A DNA stretch of 20,458 bases from Gammaproteobacteria bacterium (GTDB taxonomy: Bacteria; Pseudomonadota; Gammaproteobacteria; UBA9214): assembly GCA_030635865.1 (NCBI GenBank), contig DAOVYA010000003.1, positions 1-20,458 on the forward strand. The letters run 5' to 3'. The stretch's first letter is position 1, and the number at the start of each line of letters is the position of its first letter. Under the pieces are notes generated by a model. The model did not search any database. It was not told where the DNA came from and worked only from the letters and a program-made list of their open reading frames with translations. Shown piece after piece: positions 8,171 to 16,089 of the stretch. The position numbers and the translations under genes are program-made.

Positions 8171-8231
8171 GGTAATGTTCGGTTGGAAGAGGAGCTTTCG
8201 TGCAATTTAGGGGTTGAGTGGGTAATGTTCG
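8171..8231. promoter_or_regulatory. Paired direct repeat GGTAATGTTCG in the nadB leader/promoter region
   Basis: GGTAATGTTCG occurs twice, at 8171-8181 and 8221-8231, exactly 50 nt apart on the same strand. The first copy ends 15 nt upstream of the nadB ATG on -. Copies spaced about five helical turns suggest a regulator site acting on nadB, rpoE or both, though chance cannot be ruled out. Confidence 0.35.
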
Positions 8232-8330
8232 TTCTATAAGCGGGTGCCGGTCAAGTGATGGGGTGTCGGCCGCCAGCAGTGCAGGCAGCGGGATTTACTT
8301 CCAAGCCCCCGAATTTTATATGATATCTGC

Positions 8331-8357
8331 GAACGAATTTGCCCTGGCGGGGTCTAC
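8331..8357 (+). promoter_or_regulatory. Candidate sigma-E-type promoter for rpoE
   Basis: GAACGA (8331-8336), then 16 nt, then TCTAC (8353-8357). ECF sigma-E/AlgU promoters read GAACTT, 16-17 nt, TCTGA or TCTAA. The invariant GAAC and TCTa parts match and the spacing fits. This would give self-activation of rpoE, as known for E. coli and Pseudomonas, with a leader of about 30 nt. Confidence 0.4.
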
Positions 8358-8391
8358 CAGACGTGTTCCGGGTTGAAGGGAGATAGCCCGG

Positions 8392-8967
8392 ATGGGCGAG
8401 CGAAGCATCGATTACGCACTGGTCAAGAAAGTCCAGCAGGGTGACAAGGCAGCATTTGATGTACTGGTACTGAAATACCAGAATAAAATCATCCAGTTGG
8501 TGAACCGCTACGTGCGGGATCCGGATGAGGCCATGGATGTGGCACAGGAGGCCTTTATCAAGGCCTACAAGGCAATCGGGCGTTTTCGCGGTGAGAGTGC
8601 GTTCTATACCTGGATTTACCGGATCGCGATCAATACCGCGAAGAACTACCTGGTGGCGAGCAAGCGTCGTCCTCCTAAAAGTGATATTGATGCACAGGAA
8701 GCGGAACAATATGAGGGTGCTACCGGTCTGAAGGAGTATGCAACACCGGAGCGTATTTTGTTGAGGGATGAAATCAAGGAAGCCATAGCACGTGCGATTG
8801 ACGAGTTGCCTGACGATTTGCGTACCGCCATTACCCTGCGCGAACTTGAAGGCCTGAGTTATGAAGAAATTGCACAGACTATGGAGTGTCCGATTGGTAC
8901 CGTGCGTTCAAGGATTTTCAGGGCCAGGGATGCGATTGATACCAAATTGAAACCATTACTTGAGTAA
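8392..8967 (+). CDS. rpoE: RNA polymerase ECF sigma factor, sigma-E/AlgU
   Basis: A 191-residue group IV sigma factor, the normal size for RpoE/AlgU. Sigma-2 covers about residues 22-95, with YVRDPDEAMDVAQEAFIKAY and TWIYRIAINTAKNYL. A short linker follows, and sigma-4 (about 130-185) has LPDDLRTAITLRELEGLSYE and an HTH with GTVRSRIFRARDAID. It directs RNA polymerase to envelope-stress genes and is inhibited by the membrane anti-sigma factor just downstream. AAGGGAGA is 8 nt before the ATG. The order rpoE-rseA-rseB-rseC-mucD fits the algU-mucABCD operon of Pseudomonas. Confidence 0.96.
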   Translation: MGERSIDYALVKKVQQGDKAAFDVLVLKYQNKIIQLVNRYVRDPDEAMDVAQEAFIKAYKAIGRFRGESAFYTWIYRIAINTAKNYLVASKRRPPKSDIDAQEAEQYEGATGLKEYATPERILLRDEIKEAIARAIDELPDDLRTAITLRELEGLSYEEIAQTMECPIGTVRSRIFRARDAIDTKLKPLLE

Positions 8968-8985
8968 AGAAGCGGGTTTGTCACT

Positions 8986-9534
8986 ATGAAAGATAAATTA
9001 CACGAACAATTGTCAGCGCTGGTCGATGATGAACTGGAAGAACGGGAACAGGCGCTGCTGTTAAAGCAGCTGGCAGGAGATGCAGAGCTGTCGCGTCGTC
9101 TGTCACGTTTTCAGATCATCAGCGATGCCTTGCAGAATCATCTGCCGGAGATATCCAGCACCGGGTTCCATGAGCGCGTCCAGGCTGCGCTGGCTGATGA
9201 GCCGCCTGTGCAGCAGCATTCAACATTGGCCACCTTATTCAAGCCGGTTGCCGGTCTTGCGCTTGCAGCCTCGGTGGCCATGATAGCCGTGCTGTCATTG
9301 CAGTCCGTTCGTCAGGAGGGTCCGGGAGCTATACCGGCAGTGGCGAGCGCACCAGTGCATGACAGTTATATTCGTGCAGCAGCCGATGACGCAGTACAAC
9401 CCGAAGAGCCGGCCGGGGTCGCACAGAACCTGGATGTCTACCTGGTAAATCACAGTGAATTTGCTGTCAGTCGGGGCATCCTGCCTTATATGCGCCTGGT
9501 TGGTCATGATATGAACCCTGATAATAAGGAATAA
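8986..9534 (+). CDS. rseA: Anti-sigma-E factor RseA (MucA-like)
   Basis: A 182-residue single-pass inner-membrane protein. The N-terminal cytosolic anti-sigma domain (about residues 1-75) begins MKDKLHEQLSALVDDELEE and has RLSRFQIISDALQ, which bind sigma-E. A membrane helix spans about residues 88-108 (VAGLALAASVAMIAVLSLQS). The periplasmic tail, to residue 182, would be bound by RseB and cut by DegS-type and then RseP-type proteases in family relatives. Those protease genes are not visible here. It starts 18 nt after the rpoE stop with only a weak ribosome-binding site, so translation may be coupled to rpoE. Confidence 0.92.
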   Translation: MKDKLHEQLSALVDDELEEREQALLLKQLAGDAELSRRLSRFQIISDALQNHLPEISSTGFHERVQAALADEPPVQQHSTLATLFKPVAGLALAASVAMIAVLSLQSVRQEGPGAIPAVASAPVHDSYIRAAADDAVQPEEPAGVAQNLDVYLVNHSEFAVSRGILPYMRLVGHDMNPDNKE

Positions 9535-9538
9535 TGGT

Positions 9539-10492
9539 GTGAGATGGCTGGCTGTTGTTTTGCTGGTTACGACCGGCCAGGTTGTTGCGCAGGAGAGTGC
9601 CCGTCAATGGCTGAATGAGATGTCCAGCGCCATGCAAGCGCTTGATTACGATGGCACTTTTGTTTATCTCCATGATAACAAGCTGGAGACAATGCGCATT
9701 ATTCACCAGGTGACCGAAGGCGGCGAAAAGGAACGCCTCGTCTCTCTTACTGGAAGTCCCCGGGAAGTATTGCGCGATGACCGCGTAGTGACCTGCATCA
9801 TGCCGGATAGCAAGTCTGTCATGATTGGTCAGAGTCGCCCGCGTCAACCGTTCCCGGTTCTTCCCAAAGATCTGGATGCACTGTCCCGTTACTATCGACT
9901 GGAAGATGCTGGCGAGGACCGCATGACCGGGTATATGACCCGCGTTATCAAGATTAAACCCAGGGACGCCTTGCGTTACGGGTATCGTTTCTGGATTGAT
10001 AAAAAAACCAGGATGCTGCTCAAGTTTGACCTGGCCGACGTGGATGGAAAAGCCATTGAACAGGTCATGTTTACCAGTCTGGGGATTGGCAACAGGATTC
10101 CCGCGACTGCACTGAAACCCGCACTCACCGGTGATGGATATACCTGGTACCGGCAGGAAAACACCGGCAACAGGCCGGCAAAGAAGACCGATGTGCCGGG
10201 CTGGACGGTAGACCGTCTGCCGGCTGGTTTCAGTATGGTTCATTTCCAGCACAAGCATATGCTGAAAAATAATGCATCCACAGACCATATGGTATTCAGT
10301 GATGGCCTGGCAACCGTATCTGTTTATGTGGAGAAATTACCGGAAGGCGAGACCCCGGTCACGGGCTTGTCAAGCATGGGTGCAATGAACGCCTATCGCA
10401 CAGAGGTAGATGGTTACCAGATAACGGTTGTAGGCGAGGTTCCGCGGACCACGGTGCAAATGATCGCGCGTTCAGTCAATCGTCGTTCCTGA
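9539..10492 (+). CDS. rseB: Sigma-E regulatory protein RseB (MucB)
   Basis: A 317-residue periplasmic protein. The signal peptide is about residues 1-18 (MRWLAVVLLVTTGQVVAQ). The N-terminal LolA-like domain carries YDGTFVYLHDN, TEGGEKERLVSLTGSPRE and YRFWIDKKTRMLLKFDL. A smaller C-terminal domain has LPAGFSMVHFQ and HMVFSDGLATVSVYVE, typical of MucB/RseB. It senses mislocalised lipids or lipopolysaccharide and shields RseA from cleavage. The start is a GTG at 9539, supported by AAGGA 8 nt upstream (9526-9530). An ATG at 9534 in another frame stops after two codons. Confidence 0.92.
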   Translation: MRWLAVVLLVTTGQVVAQESARQWLNEMSSAMQALDYDGTFVYLHDNKLETMRIIHQVTEGGEKERLVSLTGSPREVLRDDRVVTCIMPDSKSVMIGQSRPRQPFPVLPKDLDALSRYYRLEDAGEDRMTGYMTRVIKIKPRDALRYGYRFWIDKKTRMLLKFDLADVDGKAIEQVMFTSLGIGNRIPATALKPALTGDGYTWYRQENTGNRPAKKTDVPGWTVDRLPAGFSMVHFQHKHMLKNNASTDHMVFSDGLATVSVYVEKLPEGETPVTGLSSMGAMNAYRTEVDGYQITVVGEVPRTTVQMIARSVNRRS

Positions 10493-10501
10493 TGTGGAAA
10501 A

Positions 10502-10978
10502 ATGATTGAAGAGACAGGACAGGTTGTTGATGTCAAGGGTGCGTTTGCCTGGATTGAGAGTGAACGTACTTCAACATGTGGTGCCTGTAATGTTCGCAAG
10601 GGCTGTGGCACAGCGGTCCTGGCAAAGGTCTTCGGGCAGCGCAGGGTGCATCTGCGCGTGTTAAACCGGATTAATGCCCAGGTCGGTGATGCCGTTGTAA
10701 TAGGTATCCCGGAATCGGCCCTGGTACGTGGCTCACTGGCGGTATATGCCGCACCCCTGGCGGGTTTATTTGCCGGCGCGATTGCCGGAGATTTCCTGGG
10801 GAATCGTTTTTTTCAGGGCGGTTCTGATCTGCCGTCCATTATCGGGGCGTTGGCAGGCATTACTGCAGGACTGGTCTGGTTGAAGCGGTTTAGCCGGCAG
10901 TCCGAAAAAGATGCCTCATATCAGCCGGTGATCCTGCGCAAGCAGACCTGGTCGGAGAGTGTTCAGGGGTCCGGATAG
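10502..10978 (+). CDS. rseC: RseC/MucC family membrane protein (SoxR-reducing system)
   Basis: A 158-residue inner-membrane protein. A cytosolic N-terminal domain has three clustered Cys (26, 29 and 35 in TCGACNVRKGCG), which probably bind an Fe-S cluster. Two membrane helices are at about residues 74-97 and 110-128. The family (E. coli RseC, Pseudomonas MucC) affects sigma-E activity, and in E. coli RseC also takes part in reducing SoxR together with the Rsx complex. No rsx genes are here. The start is 9 nt past rseB. RseC in E. coli has four conserved Cys near its N-terminus; here only three are seen, so a full Cys set should not be assumed. Confidence 0.88.
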   Translation: MIEETGQVVDVKGAFAWIESERTSTCGACNVRKGCGTAVLAKVFGQRRVHLRVLNRINAQVGDAVVIGIPESALVRGSLAVYAAPLAGLFAGAIAGDFLGNRFFQGGSDLPSIIGALAGITAGLVWLKRFSRQSEKDASYQPVILRKQTWSESVQGSG

Positions 10979-11029
10979 TGGTTTGATTATTTGGTTGTTT
11001 TCTTAACTGGTTAGTATGGAGATGAAAGT

Positions 11030-12457
11030 ATGTTGAATGTTCGCAGGTATGCAGCTTACACGTGGCTCATAAGTATTCCACTGTTGCTGTGCATGCAAAT
11101 CGTAAATGCGGCTCACTTGCCTGAGTTCACTGAACTGGTGAAAGAGACAAGTGCGGCAGTGGTTAACATCAGTACGACCCAGAAGATCAAGACGGCGTTT
11201 TCGCATCTCCCGGACGGGTTCGAAATGCCGGAGTTCCCGAAGGGCAGCCCGTTTGGAGAGCTGTTCAAGCATTTCCTTGACCAGGATGATAGTGGGCCGC
11301 GTTACAGGGACTCAAAATCGCTGGGTTCGGGGTTTGTCATTTCCGAAGATGGTTATGTGTTGACGAATTACCATGTTGTACAGAATGCTGACGAAATTAT
11401 AGTGCGTCTGAGTGACCGGCGTGAACTGGTGGCCGAGGTTATCGGAGAAGACAAGCGTAGTGATATAGCATTGCTGAAGATTGATGCGAATAACCTGCCT
11501 GTCGTAAAAATCGGCAAGTCAAGTGATCTTGAAGTGGGCGAGTGGGTATTGGCCATTGGATCGCCGTTCGGGTTTGACCATTCAGCGACAGCGGGTATTG
11601 TCAGCGCCAAGGGCCGAAGTCTGCCGCGCGAGAACTATGTGCCGTTTATCCAGACTGATGTCGCAATTAATCCGGGTAATTCCGGTGGCCCATTGTTTAA
11701 CCAGGCCGGCGAAGTAGTTGGCGTGAATTCACAAATCTACAGCCGCACCGGTGGTTATATGGGATTGTCCTTTGCAATTCCGATTGAAGTGGCAATGGAC
11801 GTGGCTGATCAGTTGAAGACAACCGGAAAGGTCAGTCGCGGCTGGCTGGGCGTCCTGATTCAGGATGTCACCCTTGACCTGGCGGAATCGTTTGGCATGG
11901 ATCAACCACGTGGTGCACTGGTTGCCAAAGTGTTGCCCGACAGCCCGGCAGAGAATGCCGGGATCAAGGTCGGCGATGTAATCGTGGAATTCGATGGCAA
12001 GGATGTTCACAGTTCCTCCGGTCTGCCGCCGATTGTCGGCAGTAGCAAGGTGGGTGTGGAAATACCCGTTGATGTGATCCGTAGCGGGAAAAGGAAAGTA
12101 GTCAAGGTAAAGCTGGGCGAATTGCCCGAGGAAGAAAAGCGGGCCAGCAGGGGCGAGCCGGAAGCCGAGAAGGTCAACCGGATTGGTATTGGTGTGGTCG
12201 AACTGAATGAAGATCAACTGACCGAGCTGGAGATTGACGGTGGCGTCCTGGTAAACCATGTTGTCAACGGTACGGCATCAAGATCAGGTATTCGCGAGGG
12301 GGATATTATTCTCAGTATCGACAACAAGCCGGTAAAAAACGTGAAGCAGTTTCAGAGGATGGTCGAGGGGCTGGCTGCTGGCAAAGCGGTAGCCTTTTTG
12401 TTGCAGCGGAACGGTAGTCCGACCTTCCTGGCCGTCAAGGTACCCGAGGACGAATAG
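11030..12457 (+). CDS. mucD: Periplasmic serine protease, DegP/MucD type
   Basis: A 475-residue HtrA protease. A signal peptide (about residues 1-27, ending IVNA) sends it to the periplasm. The trypsin-like domain has a full catalytic triad: His115 (LTNYHVV), Asp145 (RSDIALLKI) and Ser218 (NPGNSGGPLF). The two PDZ domains are at about 262-352 (RGWLGVLIQDVT) and 380-470 (VLVNHVVNGTASRSGIREGD). It degrades misfolded envelope proteins. In Pseudomonas the fifth gene of the algU operon, mucD, has this layout, so I use that symbol. GGAG 8 nt upstream supports the ATG. The stop TAG overlaps the next gene's ribosome-binding site. Confidence 0.94.
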   Translation: MLNVRRYAAYTWLISIPLLLCMQIVNAAHLPEFTELVKETSAAVVNISTTQKIKTAFSHLPDGFEMPEFPKGSPFGELFKHFLDQDDSGPRYRDSKSLGSGFVISEDGYVLTNYHVVQNADEIIVRLSDRRELVAEVIGEDKRSDIALLKIDANNLPVVKIGKSSDLEVGEWVLAIGSPFGFDHSATAGIVSAKGRSLPRENYVPFIQTDVAINPGNSGGPLFNQAGEVVGVNSQIYSRTGGYMGLSFAIPIEVAMDVADQLKTTGKVSRGWLGVLIQDVTLDLAESFGMDQPRGALVAKVLPDSPAENAGIKVGDVIVEFDGKDVHSSSGLPPIVGSSKVGVEIPVDVIRSGKRKVVKVKLGELPEEEKRASRGEPEAEKVNRIGIGVVELNEDQLTELEIDGGVLVNHVVNGTASRSGIREGDIILSIDNKPVKNVKQFQRMVEGLAAGKAVAFLLQRNGSPTFLAVKVPEDE

Positions 12458-12466
12458 GGAAATTAT

Positions 12467-12730
12467 TTGATACCACGACTGACGGTTTTTGTGCGCAGGG
12501 GCTGTCATCTGTGTACAGATATGGCACAGGCGCTGGAGCGCCTGCGCCCCGAACTCGGTTTTGAGTTTACGCAGGTCGATATTGACAGCGACCCCGGCCT
12601 GTTGCGCCAGTATGATACCCGTGTACCCGTGCTGGTCGCCGGTGATGCCGAAATCTGTTTTTACTTCCTTGAAGAGCAACGGTTGCGTGCCTATATACAG
12701 TCACAGCAGAATAGCGCTGACTGTGAGTGA
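12467..12730 (+). CDS. Glutaredoxin-family (DUF836-like) small thiol protein
   Basis: An 87-residue cytosolic thioredoxin-fold protein. The redox site is RRGCHLC with Cys13 and Cys16. The cis-Pro loop is VPVLV (Pro54), and the rest follows the short beta-alpha-beta pattern of glutaredoxins (LTVFVRRG, FEFTQVDIDSDP, then Pro54). No glutathione-binding TGG-like motif is clear, so its partner is unknown. The start is TTG at 12467. AGGGA (12456-12460), shared with the mucD stop codon, is 6 nt before it, and no in-frame ATG or GTG fits before Cys13. It ends 128 nt before lepA. Confidence 0.82.
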   Translation: MIPRLTVFVRRGCHLCTDMAQALERLRPELGFEFTQVDIDSDPGLLRQYDTRVPVLVAGDAEICFYFLEEQRLRAYIQSQQNSADCE

Positions 12731-12748
12731 CTTGCCAACCGGTTTCTG

Positions 12749-12754
12749 TATAAT
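12749..12754 (+). promoter_or_regulatory. Candidate -10 element for lepA
   Basis: A perfect TATAAT lies 105 nt before the lepA ATG, in the gap after the glutaredoxin gene. No good -35 is found. It suggests lepA has its own promoter, but from one hexamer only. Confidence 0.3.
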
Positions 12755-12858
12755 AAAAAGCTTATTTTTAATCAGTTACTTGTGGCGCGCACGAGTGTCT
12801 CCCTTAAGGCAATAAGCTGTCCTGGCTCAATGGTTCAGGGCCGGATTTTCAGTATCAC

Positions 12859-14661
12859 ATGACCGACAGACAGCACGTCCGCAATTTTTCCATAATCGCC
12901 CATATCGATCACGGAAAGTCCACGCTGGCAGATCGCTTCATCCAGATCTGCGGGGGCTTGAGTGACCGTGAAATGGAAAACCAGGTGCTCGATTCCATGG
13001 ACCTGGAACGTGAGCGTGGAATCACCATCAAGGCGCAGAGTGTCGCCCTGCAATACAAATCCCGTTCCGGTGAGATTTACGAGTTGAATCTTATTGACAC
13101 ACCGGGGCACGTGGATTTCTCCTACGAGGTGTCCCGGTCTCTGGCTGCCTGTGAAGGCGCATTGCTGGTTGTTGATGTGGCCCAGGGAGTGGAGGCGCAG
13201 AGCGTAGCCAATTGCTACACCGCCATTGACCTTGATCTCGAGGTGGTACCGGTACTGAATAAAATCGATCTGCCGGCCGCCGAGCCCGAGCGGGTGATCA
13301 GGGAAATTGAAGAAATCATCGGGATTGATGCGCAGGACGCCGTGCGTACCAGTGCCAAGACCGGTGAAGGTGTCATCGACGTACTGGAAGACCTGATTCA
13401 GCGTATTCCGCCTCCGGAAGGGGGCATCGATGCGCCACTGAGAGCGCTGATTGTTGATTCATGGTTTGATAACTATGTCGGGGTGATATCGTTGGTGCGG
13501 GTGGTTGAAGGCCGTATCTCGCGGCGTGACAAGCTTCGTGTCATGTCAACCGGGCGTCACTACCAGGTTGAAAAGCTCGGGGTGTTTACACCCAAACCGC
13601 TAGACCGTGAAGAACTTTTTGCCGGTTATGTGGGTTTCCTGGTTGCGGGGATCAAGGATATCGATGGTGCGCCGGTGGGTGATACGCTGACCCTCGTAAA
13701 CACCCCGGCTGAAGAGGCCCTGCCAGGGTTCAAGAAGGTGCAACCCAACGTATTTGCAGGGCTTTACCCGGTAAGTTCGGATGACTACGAAAACCTGCGC
13801 GATGCCTTGCAGAAACTGCGGCTGAATGATGCAGCGCTGCACTATGAGCCGGAATCATCGGAGGCGTTGGGTTTCGGATTTCGGTGTGGATTCCTGGGTA
13901 TGCTGCACATGGAGATCGTGCAGGAACGGCTTGAGCGGGAATATAACCTGGACCTGATTACCACGGCGCCGACGGTAATCTATGAGGTACTGGATACCAG
14001 GGGTGAAGTGATTAAAATTGACAACCCTGCCAGTTTGCCGCCGGTCAACCAGATTGAAGAGGTCCGTGAACCGATCATTGAGGCCAATATCCTGGTGCCG
14101 CAGGAGCACCTGGGCAATGTCATTACCCTGTGTATCGAAAAACGGGGTGTACAAAAGAACATGCAGTATCTCGGTAAGCAAGTATCGCTGAGCTACGAGT
14201 TGCCAATGAGTGAAATCGTTCTGGATTTCTTTGATCGACTCAAATCCGTCAGCCGTGGTTATGCGTCTTTCGACTATCACTTTGTACGTTTTCAGTCAGC
14301 GCCACTGGTAAAACTGGATGTCCTGATCAACGGTGAACGGGTGGATGCCCTGTCCCTGATTGTGCACCGGGATGTGTCACAGTCCCGTGGTCGCTCGTTG
14401 ACGGTAAAGATGAAAGAATTGATCCCGCGGCAAATGTATGATGTGGCCATCCAGGCTGCAATTGGCGGGCAGATTATCGCCCGTACCACGGTAAAGGCAT
14501 TACGCAAGAACGTCACGGCTAAATGTTATGGTGGCGATATTTCTCGCAAACGCAAATTGCTTGAGAAACAGAAGGCTGGCAAAAAACGCATGAAGCAGTT
14601 TGGCAAGGTCGAAATACCGCAGGAAGCGTTTCTCGCGGTATTGCGGCTCAATGGTGATTGA
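12859..14661 (+). CDS. lepA: Translation elongation factor 4 (LepA)
   Basis: A 600-residue translational GTPase, one residue longer than E. coli LepA. G1 is [10 protein letters not shown] (residues 13-22), G3 is DTPGHVDFS and G4 is NKIDLP. Domains II and III follow, and the LepA-only C-terminal domain ends [20 protein letters not shown]. It binds ribosomes and is proposed to help stalled or late-stage ribosome steps. The ATG at 12859 matches the family start ([15 protein letters not shown]). A clear ribosome-binding site is not visible upstream. It is usually the first gene of a lepA-lepB transcript, but here a 214-nt gap with a repeat separates the two. Confidence 0.96.
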   Translation: MTDRQHVRNFSIIAHIDHGKSTLADRFIQICGGLSDREMENQVLDSMDLERERGITIKAQSVALQYKSRSGEIYELNLIDTPGHVDFSYEVSRSLAACEGALLVVDVAQGVEAQSVANCYTAIDLDLEVVPVLNKIDLPAAEPERVIREIEEIIGIDAQDAVRTSAKTGEGVIDVLEDLIQRIPPPEGGIDAPLRALIVDSWFDNYVGVISLVRVVEGRISRRDKLRVMSTGRHYQVEKLGVFTPKPLDREELFAGYVGFLVAGIKDIDGAPVGDTLTLVNTPAEEALPGFKKVQPNVFAGLYPVSSDDYENLRDALQKLRLNDAALHYEPESSEALGFGFRCGFLGMLHMEIVQERLEREYNLDLITTAPTVIYEVLDTRGEVIKIDNPASLPPVNQIEEVREPIIEANILVPQEHLGNVITLCIEKRGVQKNMQYLGKQVSLSYELPMSEIVLDFFDRLKSVSRGYASFDYHFVRFQSAPLVKLDVLINGERVDALSLIVHRDVSQSRGRSLTVKMKELIPRQMYDVAIQAAIGGQIIARTTVKALRKNVTAKCYGGDISRKRKLLEKQKAGKKRMKQFGKVEIPQEAFLAVLRLNGD

Positions 14662-14682
14662 GTGGCGCGAGATGCATATAAT
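14654..14682 (+). promoter_or_regulatory. Candidate promoter for lepB
   Basis: TATAAT at 14677-14682, with a weak GTGATT (14654-14659) 17 nt before it. It straddles the lepA stop and lies in front of the repeat that splits lepA from lepB. Weak prediction. Confidence 0.2.
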
Positions 14683-14713
14683 GACCGCTCCGGTACTTAT
14701 AACCTGTGTCCAC

Positions 14714-14815
14714 CCAAAAAGAATAACTCTCGCCAGGACGCAAAGATCGCAAAGTTATAAGCTGTTGTAATGAAAGCATGTTCATAATTCTTTCTTTGCA
14801 CCTTTACGAGTAAAT
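14714..14815. repeat. Degenerate copy A of the CTCGCGC-repeat family (lepA-lepB gap)
   Basis: The left part (14714-14754) starts CCAAAAAGAATAACTCTCGC and continues AGGACGCAAAGATCGCAAAG. The right part (14788-14815) has CTTTGCACCTTTACGAG, the inverted version. It resembles the better-preserved copy at 17689-17909 but lacks the CCACAGAGATC part. The gap 14662-14875 holds nothing else clear. Confidence 0.6.
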
Positions 14816-14875
14816 TGCAGCGTTGTAGATGGAAACCAACCATGGACTTATTCAGGACAGGCAAGCGAGGACAGG

Positions 14876-15703
14876 ATGAATATTGATTTTCCGGCGATAC
14901 TGGTTGGTGCAACCCTGTTTACGGGGCTGGCATGGGCGCTTGACAGCCTGTTGCTGGCGCCGGCGCGTAACAGAAAGGCCGCAGTGTTACTGGATAGTGG
15001 CGCCTCCGCTGAATCCGAACAGGTTGCCAGCGTGCTCAAGGAACCCACCTGGGTTGAATATTGCAAGTCCTTTTTCCCTGTCATCCTGGCCGTGCTGTTA
15101 CTTCGATCATTCCTGGTCGAACCATTTCGTATTCCATCCGGTTCCATGATGCCTACGCTGGAGGTTGGTGATTTTATCCTGGTCAACAAATTCGCATACG
15201 GTATTCGTTTGCCTGTGCTGGACACGAAAGTGATAGGGATCGGAAAACCTGCCCGTGGAGATGTCGTGGTGTTCCGCTATCCAAAGAATGAGACTATTGA
15301 CTACATCAAGCGTGTCGTCGGACTGCCGGGGGACCGGGTCGGTTATTACAACAAGATTCTCTATATCAATGGCAAAGCCATAGGCCAGGTTCCGGCTGGT
15401 GTGTATATTGGGAAAGGTTCCGGTGTATCTATGTCAGGTGCGAGCCAGCGCATGGAAATGCTTGGCGATATACGACATGATATCCTCGTGAGGCCGCGTA
15501 CACCGGGACTGGAGGGCGAATATGTTGTCGGTGAAGACGAGTATTTCATGATGGGTGATAACCGCGATAACAGTAATGACAGTCGCTACTGGGGTACAGT
15601 TCCCGAGAAAAACCTGGTAGGCAAGGCATTTCGGGTCTGGATGAACTGGGACAGCGCCAATGGCGGGATTGAATGGGACCGCCTGGGTATGAAAATCCAA
15701 TAG
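14876..15703 (+). CDS. lepB: Signal peptidase I
   Basis: A 275-residue inner-membrane protease that removes signal peptides from exported proteins. Two N-terminal membrane segments lie at about residues 5-25 and 64-82. The Ser/Lys dyad is Ser90 in RIPSGSMMPTL and Lys145 in YIKRVVGLPGD. The later boxes GEYVVGEDEYFMMGDNRDNS and SRYWGTVPEKNLVGKAF are also present. Both dyad residues fall at the numbers known for E. coli LepB, and the length is normal for Gram-negatives. GAGGACAGG just before the ATG at 14876 is the ribosome-binding site. The DUF4845 gene starts 20 nt later. Confidence 0.95.
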   Translation: MNIDFPAILVGATLFTGLAWALDSLLLAPARNRKAAVLLDSGASAESEQVASVLKEPTWVEYCKSFFPVILAVLLLRSFLVEPFRIPSGSMMPTLEVGDFILVNKFAYGIRLPVLDTKVIGIGKPARGDVVVFRYPKNETIDYIKRVVGLPGDRVGYYNKILYINGKAIGQVPAGVYIGKGSGVSMSGASQRMEMLGDIRHDILVRPRTPGLEGEYVVGEDEYFMMGDNRDNSNDSRYWGTVPEKNLVGKAFRVWMNWDSANGGIEWDRLGMKIQ

Positions 15704-15723
15704 GACAACCGCGAGGAAAAGCT

Positions 15724-16089
15724 ATGCGATCAATTCGGCGACAGGCAGGCGTAACGGCAATTGGCTGGGTGATAATACTGGCCCTGATAGGTTTCTTTGT
15801 ATTCCTGACGCTGAAGATGTTGCCGTCATATCTGGAGTACTTCAAGGTGTCATCAAGTCTTGAGTCATTGGAGAAAGAAGAATTGTCAACCCCCCAGGAG
15901 GTCAGAAAGCTTCTCGGGAGGCGTTTCGATATCAGTTATGTCTATACGATCACACCAAAGCAGGTGAAGGTGAAAAATGCAGGGAAAGTCTTCAATGTAA
16001 CCGCCATGTATGAGTCACGTGTACATCTGTTTGCAAACGTTGATGTATTGATGAGTTTCAAAAAACAGGTCAAGGTCCCCCGGCGTTGA
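15724..16089 (+). CDS. DUF4845 family membrane protein
   Basis: A 121-residue protein of unknown function, common between lepB and rnc in gammaproteobacteria. Residues 1-30 are RRQAG|VTAIGWVIILALIGFF, which resembles a type IV prepilin N-terminus (basic leader, Gly, hydrophobic helix), but the usual Glu5 after the cut is missing. The rest has KMLPSYLEYFKVSSSLESLE, typical of the family, and a beta-rich tail. It would be anchored by one helix with the rest probably periplasmic. GAGGAAAAGCT before the ATG at 15724 is the ribosome-binding site; an in-frame start at 15673 is too early and overlaps lepB. It overlaps rnc by TTGA. Confidence 0.85.
   Translation: MRSIRRQAGVTAIGWVIILALIGFFVFLTLKMLPSYLEYFKVSSSLESLEKEELSTPQEVRKLLGRRFDISYVYTITPKQVKVKNAGKVFNVTAMYESRVHLFANVDVLMSFKKQVKVPRR

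Noticed and set aside
9467..10288. 273-codon open frame on - opposite rseB
   Set aside because: It lies fully opposite the clearly recognisable rseB (LolA-like domain, signal peptide) and its product matches no family I know; a codon-bias shadow.
11729..12259. 176-codon open frame on - opposite mucD
   Set aside because: It is antisense to the PDZ part of a complete HtrA protease and has no start signal or family motif.
12745..12775. AT-rich AATAAAAAGCTTATTTTTA as a terminator after the glutaredoxin gene
   Set aside because: The stem would be all A/T with one GC step and weak; the perfect TATAAT in it makes a promoter reading more likely.
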